A stretch of DNA of 10,527 nt from JBGOUJ01 sp041477005. GTDB taxonomy: Bacteria > Acidobacteriota > Terriglobia > Bryobacterales > JACQDG01. The stretch covers positions 1 through 10,527 of the forward strand of contig JBGOUJ010000228.1 of the NCBI GenBank assembly GCA_041477005.1, in the 5' to 3' direction. A program made the position numbers and the translations under genes. The notes under the pieces are model-generated. The model was not told where the DNA came from. It saw only the letters and a program-made list of their open reading frames with translations, and did no database searches. Of the stretch, positions 1-7,108 are shown one piece after another (within the stretch, counting starts at the first letter, position 1; each line of letters begins with the position of its first letter).

Positions 1-206
1 CCAAACTCCCTCAACGCCGAAAAAAGCGATGTTACCCTCGCGAGGTTTGGGGCCGTGGCTATCATTTTCCTACCAGGAAGCCATGACATGGAATCAACAA
101 AAACTAAGTGGCATTGGGCTTCAGCCTGCCGGGTCGAGACTAGTCTCGACGCCGCACGCAAGCGTGCGCCACGTCGGCGCACCGTCACTGTATTGTGCGA
201 GCCTCA
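1..206. other. Gene-free stretch at the left edge
   Basis: No open frame here has family-like content. The only long one on the plus strand runs out of this region into antisense of the fusion gene. This is the 3' flank of the minus-strand gene ending at 207, and it holds the palindrome cluster at 133-182 plus a short run of A residues near 108-112 (a T run on the minus strand). I see no promoter, RNA gene or coding remnant that I can defend. Confidence 0.5.
133..182. repeat. Cluster of three palindromes downstream of the lipid-repair gene
   Basis: There are three perfect inverted repeats in 50 bases. GTCGAGACTAGTCTCGAC (133-150) is a self-complementary 18-mer. CGCACGC/GCGTGCG (153-159 and 162-168) is separated by AA. 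GTGCGCC/GGCGCAC (164-170 and 176-182) has a 5-nt loop. The last two share bases 164-168, so they cannot form together. Lying 24-74 bases beyond the stop of the minus-strand gene, they could end its transcript. However, no T run directly follows a stem on the minus strand, so a plain intrinsic terminator is not shown. A repetitive extragenic palindrome is the alternative. Confidence 0.5.
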
Positions 207-3200
207 TTAAGACCGGTCCTGCAATGGCGACTCATTCGATCCGAGCGCGATCTCCCGGATGCGGCGCAGGTCGAGCTTGCCTGTGCCGAGGTAGGGCAGA
301 GTCTCGACGCGCACGAACTGATCGGGACTAGGCTTCCACAGCGGAGGCAGATCGCACTTTGCCAGCCCGGCCAGACACTCCTGCAGTTTCTCTTCCGCCA
401 GCGTATGAAGCACAACCAGCCGCTCGCCCTTCCTCTCGTCGGGAACGCCCGTCACCGCGAACATCTGCCCGGCGGCGCCCGCCAGCTCGTGGAGTGTGTC
501 TTCTACCTTGATGTGCGGGACCATCTCCCCTCCAATCTTGCTGAACCGGCTCAGCCGGTCGGTGATCCAGATGAACCCGTCTTCATCGACGGAGGCGATA
601 TCGCCCGTGTTGTACCAGCCATCCTGCAGAACTTCACCAGTCTTCTCGGGCTGGTTGAGATAGCCCTGCATTACATTGGGACCCCGGACCAGCAGCAGAC
701 CTTTCTCGCCGGCGGGCGCCGGCCGCAGCGTCTCCGGATCCACAATCCTCACGCTGATGCCAGGTAAGGGATGGCCGATGCTGCCTCGCTTCCCGCCGAC
801 CTGGCGAAAGGCGGCAGCACGGAAATCGCGGGTGTTGACGGTCACTACCGGGGAACACTCCGTGCAACCGTAGCCTTCGAGCGGCCGTATGCCAAAACGA
901 TCCTCGAAGGCAAGCGAGACGCGTTCCGGCAGCTTCTCCGCTCCTGCCATCACGTACTGCAGGCTGCCGAAATCCTCCGGCGAGCAGCGGCGAATATACG
1001 CTTGCAGGAAGGTAGGAGTCGAGAGGAGGAAGGTAACTGCGTAGCGGCTGACCAGAGCGCCGATGGCTTTGGCCTCCAGCGGGCTGGGATGAAATACCAC
1101 CCCGACGCCGATGGTCGCCGGCAGACAGAGGGCCCCCGTGAAGCCGAAGGAGTGAAAGAAAGGAAGAATCCCCAGTATACGATCGTGGTTTCCCAGCATG
1201 AAGATCTGGTTGATCTGCTCGATGTTGGAGCCGATGTTGTAGTGGGTGAGCACGACTCCCTTGGGGTCCCCGGTACTGCCGCTCGAAAAGATGATGGTGG
1301 CAACGTCGTCCAGCTCCACCCGCCTTCCGCTCCCGACCGACTTTTCGATCAGCCTCACCGGCAACAGCCATGCGATAAGTGCTGCCACCAGCTTTTCGCT
1401 GAATCGCGGGCCCTCTGCCAGGTCTTCGATCATAATGGCGCGGGCCGGCGGCTGTGTATGAATCCGTTCGAGAAAGGCCTTGGATGTGATCACGGTCTGG
1501 ATGCCGCACTGTTGGGCGCAGGAGTTGAGGACCTCATTGGGTGCGGTGTAATTCAGGTTTACGGGAACTTTGCCCATCAAGAGCCCCGCGAGGTTCACGA
1601 CGGCCCCGGCGATGGACGGCGGGAGCAAGATGCCCACCATCTGCTGGTCACGCCAGACGGTTCGCAGGCGGCGAGCCAGAAAGAGGGTGCGCAGGAGCAG
1701 GGAGGCGAAGCGCAGATGCGGAGTGCGGCCGTCGGCCATGGCAAAACGGAAGGGGTGGCGGCGGGATGTTTGAACGAACGAGCGATGCAGCGTCCGCATG
1801 TAGCGCTTGCGGTGCCGGTACGCCTCGGCTCCCAGCTCCTGCACGGCTTGTCGCGCTTGCTGGGAGGCAGTAGTGGAGGGCATCGGCTTTCCGAACGCAA
1901 CGGTGACCGGGTACGGAATCCGGCGGGGAAACTTCCACAGATAGCGCCCACCCTCGAAGCTGAAGATCGAACCCCAAATTCCGTCGATGTTGACCGGGAT
2001 GACGGGCGCATCGACGCCCTTCATGATGCGTTCCATGCCGCGCCGGAAGGGCAACATCTGGCCAATGCGCGTCATCTGGCCTTCCGGAAATATGCATACG
2101 AGGTCCCCGTCTTTGACCGATTGCGAGGCCGCGCGGAGGGAATGGATCATCTCGCGAGGACGCTGCTGCGAGGAGATCGGAAGGATCCGCATGATGCGCG
2201 CCACGGGCTTGATCAACGGATGTTCGTAGTAATCCTTGAACATCAGGAAGCGGATGAAGCGGTCCGTCGAGGCAATGAGCAGGGCGGCATCCACCATGGA
2301 GACGTGATTGGGGACCAGCAGCGCCCCACCCTTCGCCGGAATGTTCTCGCGGCCTTCGAGATGAATCCGGTACAGGCTGTGAGTGGCGATCCAGAGCAGG
2401 AGGCGGAGCAGAGCGTCGGGCAGAAGGTAGAGCACGTAAAGAGTCGCCGCGATGGTGATGAAGGAAACAGACAGAAAGATGGCGGCTGGACCGACCTGCA
2501 AGTAGCGGGTCAGGGCGTAATAAACGGCCGACGCCGCGAACACGCCGACGAACGATAGTAGATTGGCGGCGGCGATCACGCTTCCCTTCTGCCGCTCATC
2601 GGGGCGATGCTGAATCAACGCATTGATGGGAACAACAAAGAAGCCGGCCGCGAAGCCTAATGCGGCCAGGAGAAACAGCACCCACGGGAACGAAAGGCCG
2701 TGCACCGAAAGAATCGCTCCGAAAGCGGTCATGCCGATCGATCCCAATGGGATCAGGCCATACTCAATCTTGTTGCCGGAGAGATACCCCGCGGCGAGGC
2801 TGCCCAGGCCGATGCCGATGGCCACGGCCGCCTGGAGAACGCCGTTGTAGGTGGCACTGGTCTTCAGAACGTCGCTGCCGTAGAACACGATGTTGAACTG
2901 AAGCAGGGCGGCCAGAAACCAGAAATAGGTGTTGCCCAGAACCGCCAGCCAGAGAACGCGGTCCTTGCGGATCAGACGAGCCTGGGTCAACAGGTCGCCG
3001 AGGAAGTTCGCCCGAAACTGTTTTGCCGGATTGGCGGCGGGCAGCTTGCTGATGCCCAGACTACAGAGCAAGCCCACCAGAGAAAGCGCGAGAAAGACCA
3101 GTCCCGACCCGGCCTGGCGGCCGTGAAAAAAGTCCGACAACATGGCGCCAGCCACGCTGCCCGAGATCAGGGCGAGGAAGGTTCCCAGTTCCAATACCCC

Positions 3201-3653
3201 GTTCCCCCACGAAAGGCGCCCTTCGGGAAGAAGTTCGGGAAGCAGGCCGTACTTGGACGGGCCGAAGAGCGCTCCTTGCGTGCTGGCCAGGAACACCGCA
3301 GCCAACTCGAGCGGGAGGCTCCGCCAAGCCAGCCCGGCAACGGCCAGCAGCAGCACGCCCACCTCGAACAATTTCGTTCCGATGGTTACGGCCCGTTTGC
3401 TGTAGCGGTCGGCCAGGTAACCGCCGGCCATGGAAAAGAGGATGAAGGGCAGAGAAAACAGGGTCCCGACCACCAGGACGAGGCGATCCCGCTCGATCTG
3501 GCTCAGGCCCATCCCCAGGATGATGAAGATGATGAGGTTCTTGAGACCGTTTTCGTTAAAGGCAACCTGGAACTGGGTGGCGATGAGACTCCAAAACCCT
3601 CGTTGCCACTTACCGTCCGCGTTCCGCGCGGGAGGTCCGACCTCGTGGTTCAT
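207..3653 (-). CDS. aas: LplT-Aas fusion: lysophospholipid flippase, PlsC-type acyltransferase and acyl-ACP synthetase
   Basis: This 1148-residue protein has three parts in order. Residues 1 to about 415 are an MFS transporter resembling LplT (opening region with QFQVAFNENGLKN, many hydrophobic helices). Residues about 425-640 are a PlsC-type acyltransferase with the HX4D motif at H450-D455 and FPEG at 522-525. Residues about 650-1148 are an AMP-forming acyl ligase with SSGSTGDPKG at 790-799, YGCTE at 928-932, TGD at 1016-1018 and the C-terminal catalytic lysine K1126 in GTGKLD. In E. coli, LplT (about 400 aa) flips lysophosphatidylethanolamine inward and Aas (719 aa) re-acylates it. Here both jobs appear fused, with a total length close to the sum of the two. 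The site of action is the inner membrane. The start is supported by GGAGG at 3661-3665, 7 nt before the ATG. All key residues are present, so it should be active. The substrate range is inferred from the family. Confidence 0.93.
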   Translation of the reverse strand: MNHEVGPPARNADGKWQRGFWSLIATQFQVAFNENGLKNLIIFIILGMGLSQIERDRLVLVVGTLFSLPFILFSMAGGYLADRYSKRAVTIGTKLFEVGVLLLAVAGLAWRSLPLELAAVFLASTQGALFGPSKYGLLPELLPEGRLSWGNGVLELGTFLALISGSVAGAMLSDFFHGRQAGSGLVFLALSLVGLLCSLGISKLPAANPAKQFRANFLGDLLTQARLIRKDRVLWLAVLGNTYFWFLAALLQFNIVFYGSDVLKTSATYNGVLQAAVAIGIGLGSLAAGYLSGNKIEYGLIPLGSIGMTAFGAILSVHGLSFPWVLFLLAALGFAAGFFVVPINALIQHRPDERQKGSVIAAANLLSFVGVFAASAVYYALTRYLQVGPAAIFLSVSFITIAATLYVLYLLPDALLRLLLWIATHSLYRIHLEGRENIPAKGGALLVPNHVSMVDAALLIASTDRFIRFLMFKDYYEHPLIKPVARIMRILPISSQQRPREMIHSLRAASQSVKDGDLVCIFPEGQMTRIGQMLPFRRGMERIMKGVDAPVIPVNIDGIWGSIFSFEGGRYLWKFPRRIPYPVTVAFGKPMPSTTASQQARQAVQELGAEAYRHRKRYMRTLHRSFVQTSRRHPFRFAMADGRTPHLRFASLLLRTLFLARRLRTVWRDQQMVGILLPPSIAGAVVNLAGLLMGKVPVNLNYTAPNEVLNSCAQQCGIQTVITSKAFLERIHTQPPARAIMIEDLAEGPRFSEKLVAALIAWLLPVRLIEKSVGSGRRVELDDVATIIFSSGSTGDPKGVVLTHYNIGSNIEQINQIFMLGNHDRILGILPFFHSFGFTGALCLPATIGVGVVFHPSPLEAKAIGALVSRYAVTFLLSTPTFLQAYIRRCSPEDFGSLQYVMAGAEKLPERVSLAFEDRFGIRPLEGYGCTECSPVVTVNTRDFRAAAFRQVGGKRGSIGHPLPGISVRIVDPETLRPAPAGEKGLLLVRGPNVMQGYLNQPEKTGEVLQDGWYNTGDIASVDEDGFIWITDRLSRFSKIGGEMVPHIKVEDTLHELAGAAGQMFAVTGVPDERKGERLVVLHTLAEEKLQECLAGLAKCDLPPLWKPSPDQFVRVETLPYLGTGKLDLRRIREIALGSNESPLQDRS

Positions 3654-3701
3654 GAGCTTGCCTCCGGCTGGCCGCCCTCCAGATAAGAGAGGTTGGCCGG
3701 G

Positions 3702-3710
3702 ATTGTATCA
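3702..3710 (-). promoter_or_regulatory. Candidate extended -10 promoter for the lipid-repair gene
   Basis: The minus strand reads TGATACAAT, a TGn extended -10 with hexamer TACAAT (3702-3707). The start of transcription would lie near 3695, giving a leader of about 40 nt that includes the GGAGG ribosome site at 3661-3665. A weak GCGACA lies 15 nt upstream as a possible -35, but extended -10 promoters can do without one. This is a motif match only. Confidence 0.4.
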
Positions 3711-3940
3711 AAAAGTCCACGCTGTCGCGTTGTGCGGAGCTGGCGGACACCTCGGACCCTGTGACGGTTGACGTCGGGGGCTGGAATGATGCGGCTTTTG
3801 GAGCTGGCGGAGGCGTTTGCTTGGGACCTCTCTCGGGCGGCCCTCCCAGAGCGTTGCCGCACGGCCAGAGGCTATGCGAGAATGAGTCTGCTGTTGAGTT
3901 TTTGTGAGGTTCCGTACCGTTACGAAAGTTCAGCAGCAGT
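3711..3940. other. Divergent intergenic region between the fusion gene and the cold-shock gene
   Basis: The gap between the two divergent genes is 310 bases (3654-3963). Apart from the -10 at 3702-3710 and the two ribosome sites at its ends, I see no convincing element. Short open frames across it have no recognisable content. Cold-shock genes often carry long structured 5' leaders. The sequence here leaves room for one, but I cannot place its promoter: no TTGACA/TATAAT-like pair stands out before 3964. Confidence 0.35.
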
Positions 3941-3963
3941 CTTGGAAAGAGGAGATTTGGCAC

Positions 3964-4167
3964 GTGAAAGAGAAGGGTGTTGTGAAGTGGTTCAACGCGG
4001 CCAAGGGTTATGGGTTCATCCAACGGTCTACCGGGGATGACGTCTTTGTCCACTTTTCCGCCATTCAAGCGGATGGCTACCGGTCCCTCAGCGAGGGAAC
4101 GGAAGTCGAGTTCGAAGTCAAGCAAGGCCCCAAAGGCTTGCAGGCTGAGAATGTAACGATGGTGTAG
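3964..4167 (+). CDS. Cold-shock domain protein, CspA family
   Basis: The protein has 67 residues when started at the GTG at 3964. It is a single-domain OB-fold RNA/DNA chaperone of the cytoplasm. It keeps the RNP1-type motif KGYGFI at 14-19 and the RNP2-type motif VFVHF at 27-31, after the typical opening GVVKWFNAAKG. An in-frame longer version from 3904 adds 20 residues with no match to the family. The GTG is preferred because AGGAG (3950-3954) sits 9 nt before it and because 66-70 residues is the normal length. The stop TAG (4165-4167) lies inside the palindromic element at 4163-4229. Role in cold response or general RNA melting is inferred from the family. Which paralogue it is cannot be said. 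Confidence 0.93.
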   Translation: MKEKGVVKWFNAAKGYGFIQRSTGDDVFVHFSAIQADGYRSLSEGTEVEFEVKQGPKGLQAENVTMV

Positions 4168-4229
4168 GACCGGCGCCCCTCCTGCCGGTTGCGAGGATCC
4201 CGCTCGCGGAGGAGGAGTCCGCTCCTACA
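4163..4229. repeat. REP-like palindrome between convergent genes, supplying both stop codons
   Basis: The 67-bp element has ends TGTAGGA (4163-4169) and TCCTACA (4223-4229), which are exact inverted repeats. Inside it, ACCGGC (4169-4174) pairs with GCCGGT (4184-4189) over a 9-nt loop, and CCGC (4200-4203) pairs with GCGG (4206-4209). The TAG in each end is the stop codon of the gene entering from that side: csp on the plus strand and mrp on the minus strand. TGTAGGAGC-type ends are known from repetitive extragenic palindromes in other bacteria. That this is one of a family here is inference. It may also act as a two-way terminator, though it has no T tract. Confidence 0.6.
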
Positions 4230-5307
4230 TTCGGACGTGTAGAATCGACTCGGTCGGCGCGGTCAGATTGATCACGGCGAGGCGTGCGGCGACGCGACGC
4301 GCCACGTCGACGAAGCTCTTGCCGAGCGGGTCTTTCTCGCCGCGCAGCACCACCGGCATGCCGGTATCGCCCCCCAAGCGTACGTCGGGGTTGAGGGGCA
4401 GCTCACCCAAGAAGGGCACGCCGTAGCGCTCGGCGATGCGGCGCCCGCCGCCGTACCCGAACACATCTACGCGCTCCTGGCAGTGGGGGCAGACCAGGTA
4501 GCTCATATTCTCGGCGACGCCGAGGATCTCCACCTTCACCTGCTTGAACATCTGCACCGCCTTGCGCGCATCATCCAGCGAGACGTCGGAAGGCGTGGTC
4601 ACCACCAACGCTCCGGTCACCGGGACCGTCTGGATCAGGCTCAGCACCACGTCCCCGGTGCCCGGCGGCAGGTCGATCACCAAGTAATCGATCGCTCCCC
4701 ATTCCACGTTCTTCAGAAACTGCTGCATGACGCTGTGAAGCATCGGCCCGCGCCAGATCAGGGGCTTGTCGCCCGGGCTGAGGAGGCCCATCGACATCAA
4801 CCGCAAGCCGTATTGCTCGAGCGGCTGGATGCGGTCGCCGATAGCGTGCGGGGAGCCGCTCGCGCCCATCATGAGTGGGACGTTGGGACCGTAAACATCG
4901 GCGTCGAGCAGCCCGACGGCGGCGCCCATGGAAGCCAAGCCCACGGCCACGTTCACCGCCACCGTGGTCTTACCGACGCCGCCCTTCCCCGAGCCGACGG
5001 CGATGATGTTCTTGATGCCGGGCAGCGGCGCCTTATCGGTGGCGCCACGCGCCGCCGGGATCGAGGTTTCCCAGCGAATTCGGACATCCCCCGCCCCCAG
5101 CTTGGACAACTGCTCGCCGATGCCCTTCTCGATCTGGGGCTTGAAGGGGCTGGCGGGTGTAGCCGACACCACGGTGAGGGACACCGTGGAATCAGAAACA
5201 GCGACATCCTTGACCAACTGCAGGCTGACCAGGTCGTGGCCGAGCTCCGGCTCCTCCACGGCGCGCAGCGCCTCCAGGACTCGTTCCGGACTCAACTGGG
5301 ATGCCAT
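4225..5307 (-). CDS. mrp: Mrp/ApbC/Nbp35-type P-loop iron-sulfur carrier
   Basis: The protein has 360 residues. Residues 1 to about 80 are a MIP18/DUF59 domain (PELGHDLVSLQLVKDV at 20-35). From about 98 it is a deviant-Walker-A ATPase with GSGKGGVGKTT at 105-115 and IDLPPGTGD at 211-219. The CPHC pair C273/C276 is the conserved CxxC through which family members hold a bridging 4Fe-4S cluster between two subunits. Expected role: binding Fe-S clusters and passing them to apo-proteins in the cytoplasm. The DUF59 part has no cysteine, as in several bacterial Mrp proteins, so only the CxxC can hold a cluster. No SD precedes the ATG. Instead a TATACT box ends 11 nt before it. The gene converges with csp and diverges from the permease. 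Confidence 0.93.
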   Translation of the reverse strand: MASQLSPERVLEALRAVEEPELGHDLVSLQLVKDVAVSDSTVSLTVVSATPASPFKPQIEKGIGEQLSKLGAGDVRIRWETSIPAARGATDKAPLPGIKNIIAVGSGKGGVGKTTVAVNVAVGLASMGAAVGLLDADVYGPNVPLMMGASGSPHAIGDRIQPLEQYGLRLMSMGLLSPGDKPLIWRGPMLHSVMQQFLKNVEWGAIDYLVIDLPPGTGDVVLSLIQTVPVTGALVVTTPSDVSLDDARKAVQMFKQVKVEILGVAENMSYLVCPHCQERVDVFGYGGGRRIAERYGVPFLGELPLNPDVRLGGDTGMPVVLRGEKDPLGKSFVDVARRVAARLAVINLTAPTESILHVRM

Positions 5308-5318
5308 AAGAAATTTTT

Positions 5319-5345
5319 AGTATATCAGCCCAACCGCGCTACAAT
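5319..5345. promoter_or_regulatory. Back-to-back -10 boxes for mrp (minus) and the permease unit (plus)
   Basis: On the minus strand TATACT (5319-5324) lies 11 nt before the mrp ATG. On the plus strand TACAAT (5340-5345) lies 9 nt before the ATG at 5355. Neither has a good -35, and the plus-strand -10 falls about where the mrp -35 would sit, so the two polymerase sites would overlap. Both would give transcripts with leaders of only a few nucleotides. Neither start codon has an SD. These are motif matches only; no start site is proven. Confidence 0.42.
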
Positions 5346-5354
5346 CGCCACGAC

Positions 5355-5432
5355 ATGCGACCTCGCAACAAGGTCTATCCCGACCGCAGCCGCGCTTCTT
5401 ACCGCGAGCTGCCCGTGGCGGCGGCGCCGTGA
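5355..5432 (+). CDS. 25-codon upstream ORF overlapping the permease start
   Basis: An ATG at 5355, 9 nt after the TACAAT box, opens a frame of 25 codons (arginine-, alanine- and proline-rich, beginning MRPRNKVYPD). Its TGA stop at 5430-5432 overlaps the GTG start of the permease (5429-5431) as GTGA. The permease start has no SD, so translation could depend on ribosomes finishing this short frame and restarting. The peptide itself matches nothing I know and shows no run of one amino acid that would suggest attenuation. It may be only a translated leader, or a chance frame. Confidence 0.35.
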   Translation: MRPRNKVYPDRSRASYRELPVAAAP

Positions 5433-6757
5433 GTTCCCCCGCCACAGCTCAACTCCGCCGCGATCTGGGCTTCGGCGACGGCCTAGCCTTGGTGGTGGGC
5501 ATCACGATCGGCGCCGGTATCTTCGCCGTGCCGGGCCGAGTGGCGCAGTATTTCTCTTCCTTCGAGGGCGTTGCTGTCGCATGGATCACGGCCGCCTTCT
5601 TCGCGTTTACCGGCTCGGTCATTTACGCCGAGCTGGGGGCGCGCCTGCCGCACACGGGCGGCGAATACATTTACATTCACCGCGCCTTCGGAGAGCTGCC
5701 GGCTTTCATCTACGGCTGGTCCCAGTTGCTGGCGATCCGAACCTATCCGGTCGCCGCCCTGACATTGGTCTTCGCCGAGTACACCGAAACCTTCGTTCCA
5801 CTCGGCGAGCGTGGCCGGCTGGCCGTGGCGGCGCTCGTCATCGTCCTGCTGGGGCTGGCGAACTATTTCGGCCTGCGGTCCGGCAAGAGCGTGCAGGCGG
5901 CCACCACCATTCTCAAGGTCGGCGGCTTGCTGGCTTTCATCGGGAGCGCCGCGTTCCTGTTGCGGAACACCGGAGTCAACCTGGCGAGCACCCAGGTGCC
6001 ACCCCAGGCGCTGGGGCCGCTCGGAAACTTCTCGAGCGCCATGCTGCTGACCATCTTCACCTACGTCGGCTGGGACCGCGTGGGATACCTGGCGGGTGAA
6101 ATTCGCAACGCCGAGCGCACCTTGCCCCGGGTGCTGCTGGGCGGGGCGGCCGTCGTCGCCTTCCTCTATCTCTCGATGAACTTCATCTATCACGCGGCGT
6201 TTCCCATGGCGGTGATCTCCGGCTCGCGCGTCCCCGCCGCCGACCTGGCGCGGCTGCTGTGGGGGCCGGTCGGCAGGTCGGTGCTGGCGGTGGTGGTCAT
6301 GATTTCCGCCGCCGGCGCCCAAAACGGCAACATCATGGCATCGTCCCGGGTCTACTACGCCATGGCTTGCGATGGGCTGTTCCTCAAGTCGTTCGCCCGA
6401 GTTCATCCCCGGTGGCGCTCGCCCCATGTCGCCATCATGGCGCAGTGCGGCTGGGGGATCGTGCTGCTGCTGGCCGGCCGCACCGTCGAAACATTGGTGA
6501 GCTCTTATGTCTTTTCTCTCCTGATCCTGTGGGCGGTCGTTACGCTGGCTTATTTCAAGTTCCGGCGCCAGGGCCGCTCGGCGCTCTTTCAAGCTCCGGG
6601 ATACCCCTGGCTGCCGGCGCTTTACCTCGCCGCGATCGGCGCCATGACCGTGGTCACCTGCTACTTCCACGCCCGCTCCGCCGTGGCCAATCTGTTGCTG
6701 ATGGCTTCCGGACTGCCCTTCTACTTTTTCTGGCGCCGGCGGGCGGCGCGGCAGTAG
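5429..6757 (+). CDS. APC-superfamily amino acid permease
   Basis: The protein has 442 residues and is strongly hydrophobic, with about 12 predicted membrane helices. The first helix carries the family's glycine-rich unwound segment (VVGITIGAGIFAVPG, with IGAGIF at 27-32). This is the substrate-carboxylate-binding part in amino acid-polyamine-organocation transporters. Helix 2 follows (VAWITAAFFAFTGSVIYAELGARLPHTGG), including the typical YAELG. The predicted role is inner-membrane uptake or exchange of an amino acid or related amine. The substrate cannot be read from sequence. The GTG start is chosen because the conserved part begins about 12 residues later and no in-frame start lies closer upstream. 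It overlaps the 25-codon frame by GTGA. Two hairpin repeats lie 56 bases after the stop. Confidence 0.88.
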   Translation: MSSPATAQLRRDLGFGDGLALVVGITIGAGIFAVPGRVAQYFSSFEGVAVAWITAAFFAFTGSVIYAELGARLPHTGGEYIYIHRAFGELPAFIYGWSQLLAIRTYPVAALTLVFAEYTETFVPLGERGRLAVAALVIVLLGLANYFGLRSGKSVQAATTILKVGGLLAFIGSAAFLLRNTGVNLASTQVPPQALGPLGNFSSAMLLTIFTYVGWDRVGYLAGEIRNAERTLPRVLLGGAAVVAFLYLSMNFIYHAAFPMAVISGSRVPAADLARLLWGPVGRSVLAVVVMISAAGAQNGNIMASSRVYYAMACDGLFLKSFARVHPRWRSPHVAIMAQCGWGIVLLLAGRTVETLVSSYVFSLLILWAVVTLAYFKFRRQGRSALFQAPGYPWLPALYLAAIGAMTVVTCYFHARSAVANLLLMASGLPFYFFWRRRAARQ

Positions 6758-6812
6758 GCTCGGCGGCCGACCCATGGGGCCACCAAGCGGCGCAGCGCGC
6801 CGGCCGGGATAA

Positions 6813-6964
6813 GTGGTACGCCGCCCCCTGCCTGGATGCATAAGGGCAGCCTCCGGCGACCACGGAGGCTGCAGGAAAGACGGCGCGGGTGGTACGCCGC
6901 CCCCTGCCTGGATGCATAAGCGCAGCCTCCGGCGACCACGGAGGCTGCAGGAAAGGCGGCGCGG
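6813..6964. repeat. Tandem pair of 76-bp repeats, each with a 10-bp hairpin
   Basis: Copies lie at 6813-6888 and 6889-6964, head to tail and identical apart from two bases (G/C at 6845/6921 and A/G at 6880/6956). Each begins GTGGTACGCCGCC and contains a perfect stem, GCAGCCTCCG paired with CGGAGGCTGC over a 7-nt loop (stems 6846-6855/6863-6872 and 6922-6931/6939-6948). After the second copy the sequence resumes with GGGTGGTC, a trace of a third start. They follow the permease stop by 56 bases. Possible roles are RNA 3'-end structure, a regulator site, or a dispersed intergenic repeat that has duplicated. No open frame through them looks real. Confidence 0.85.
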
Positions 6965-7108
6965 GGGTGGTCGGCCGGAGTTTCACTAGGGATTGCTAAG
7001 GAAACGTTCTTGATTAAAAGTGCGAGCACTCCGGAATCTCCCGGCCACTAAGGAGATAGTTAACATTTCCCTACCACCCCCCGCACGCTATATACTGGCT
7101 TCTACACC
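6965..7108 (+). promoter_or_regulatory. Upstream region of the GH88 gene with a -10 box
   Basis: TATACT at 7091-7096 lies 12 nt before the ATG at 7109, with no SD between. No good -35 is found 16-18 nt upstream; TTAACA at 7060-7065 is 25 nt away, which is too far. CCGGAGT (6975-6981) and ACTCCGG (7028-7034) form a 7-bp inverted repeat that could be a regulator site, though this may be chance in such G+C-rich DNA. Together with the repeats, the gap between genes here is 351 bases (6758-7108), with no coding content. Confidence 0.4.

Noticed and set aside
771..2558. Long plus-strand open frame (595 codons)
   Set aside because: It is antisense to the fusion gene, has low-complexity charged composition and no motif. 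The minus-strand frame has every expected catalytic motif.
4483..6099. Plus-strand open frame (538 codons) across mrp and the permease
   Set aside because: It runs antisense to mrp and then out of frame through the permease, both of which are clear genes.
5483..6841. Minus-strand open frame (452 codons)
   Set aside because: Antisense of the permease, rich in Arg, Gln and Gly with no hydrophobic or domain pattern; typical of the open reverse frame of G+C-rich genes.
6813..6964. Possible CRISPR array
   Set aside because: Two adjoining 76-bp copies with no unique spacers between them and no cas genes; this is a tandem duplication.
7050..7055. Strong SD-like AAGGAG upstream of the GH88 gene
   Set aside because: No start codon follows at a usable distance, and the GH88 ATG is more than 50 bases away.
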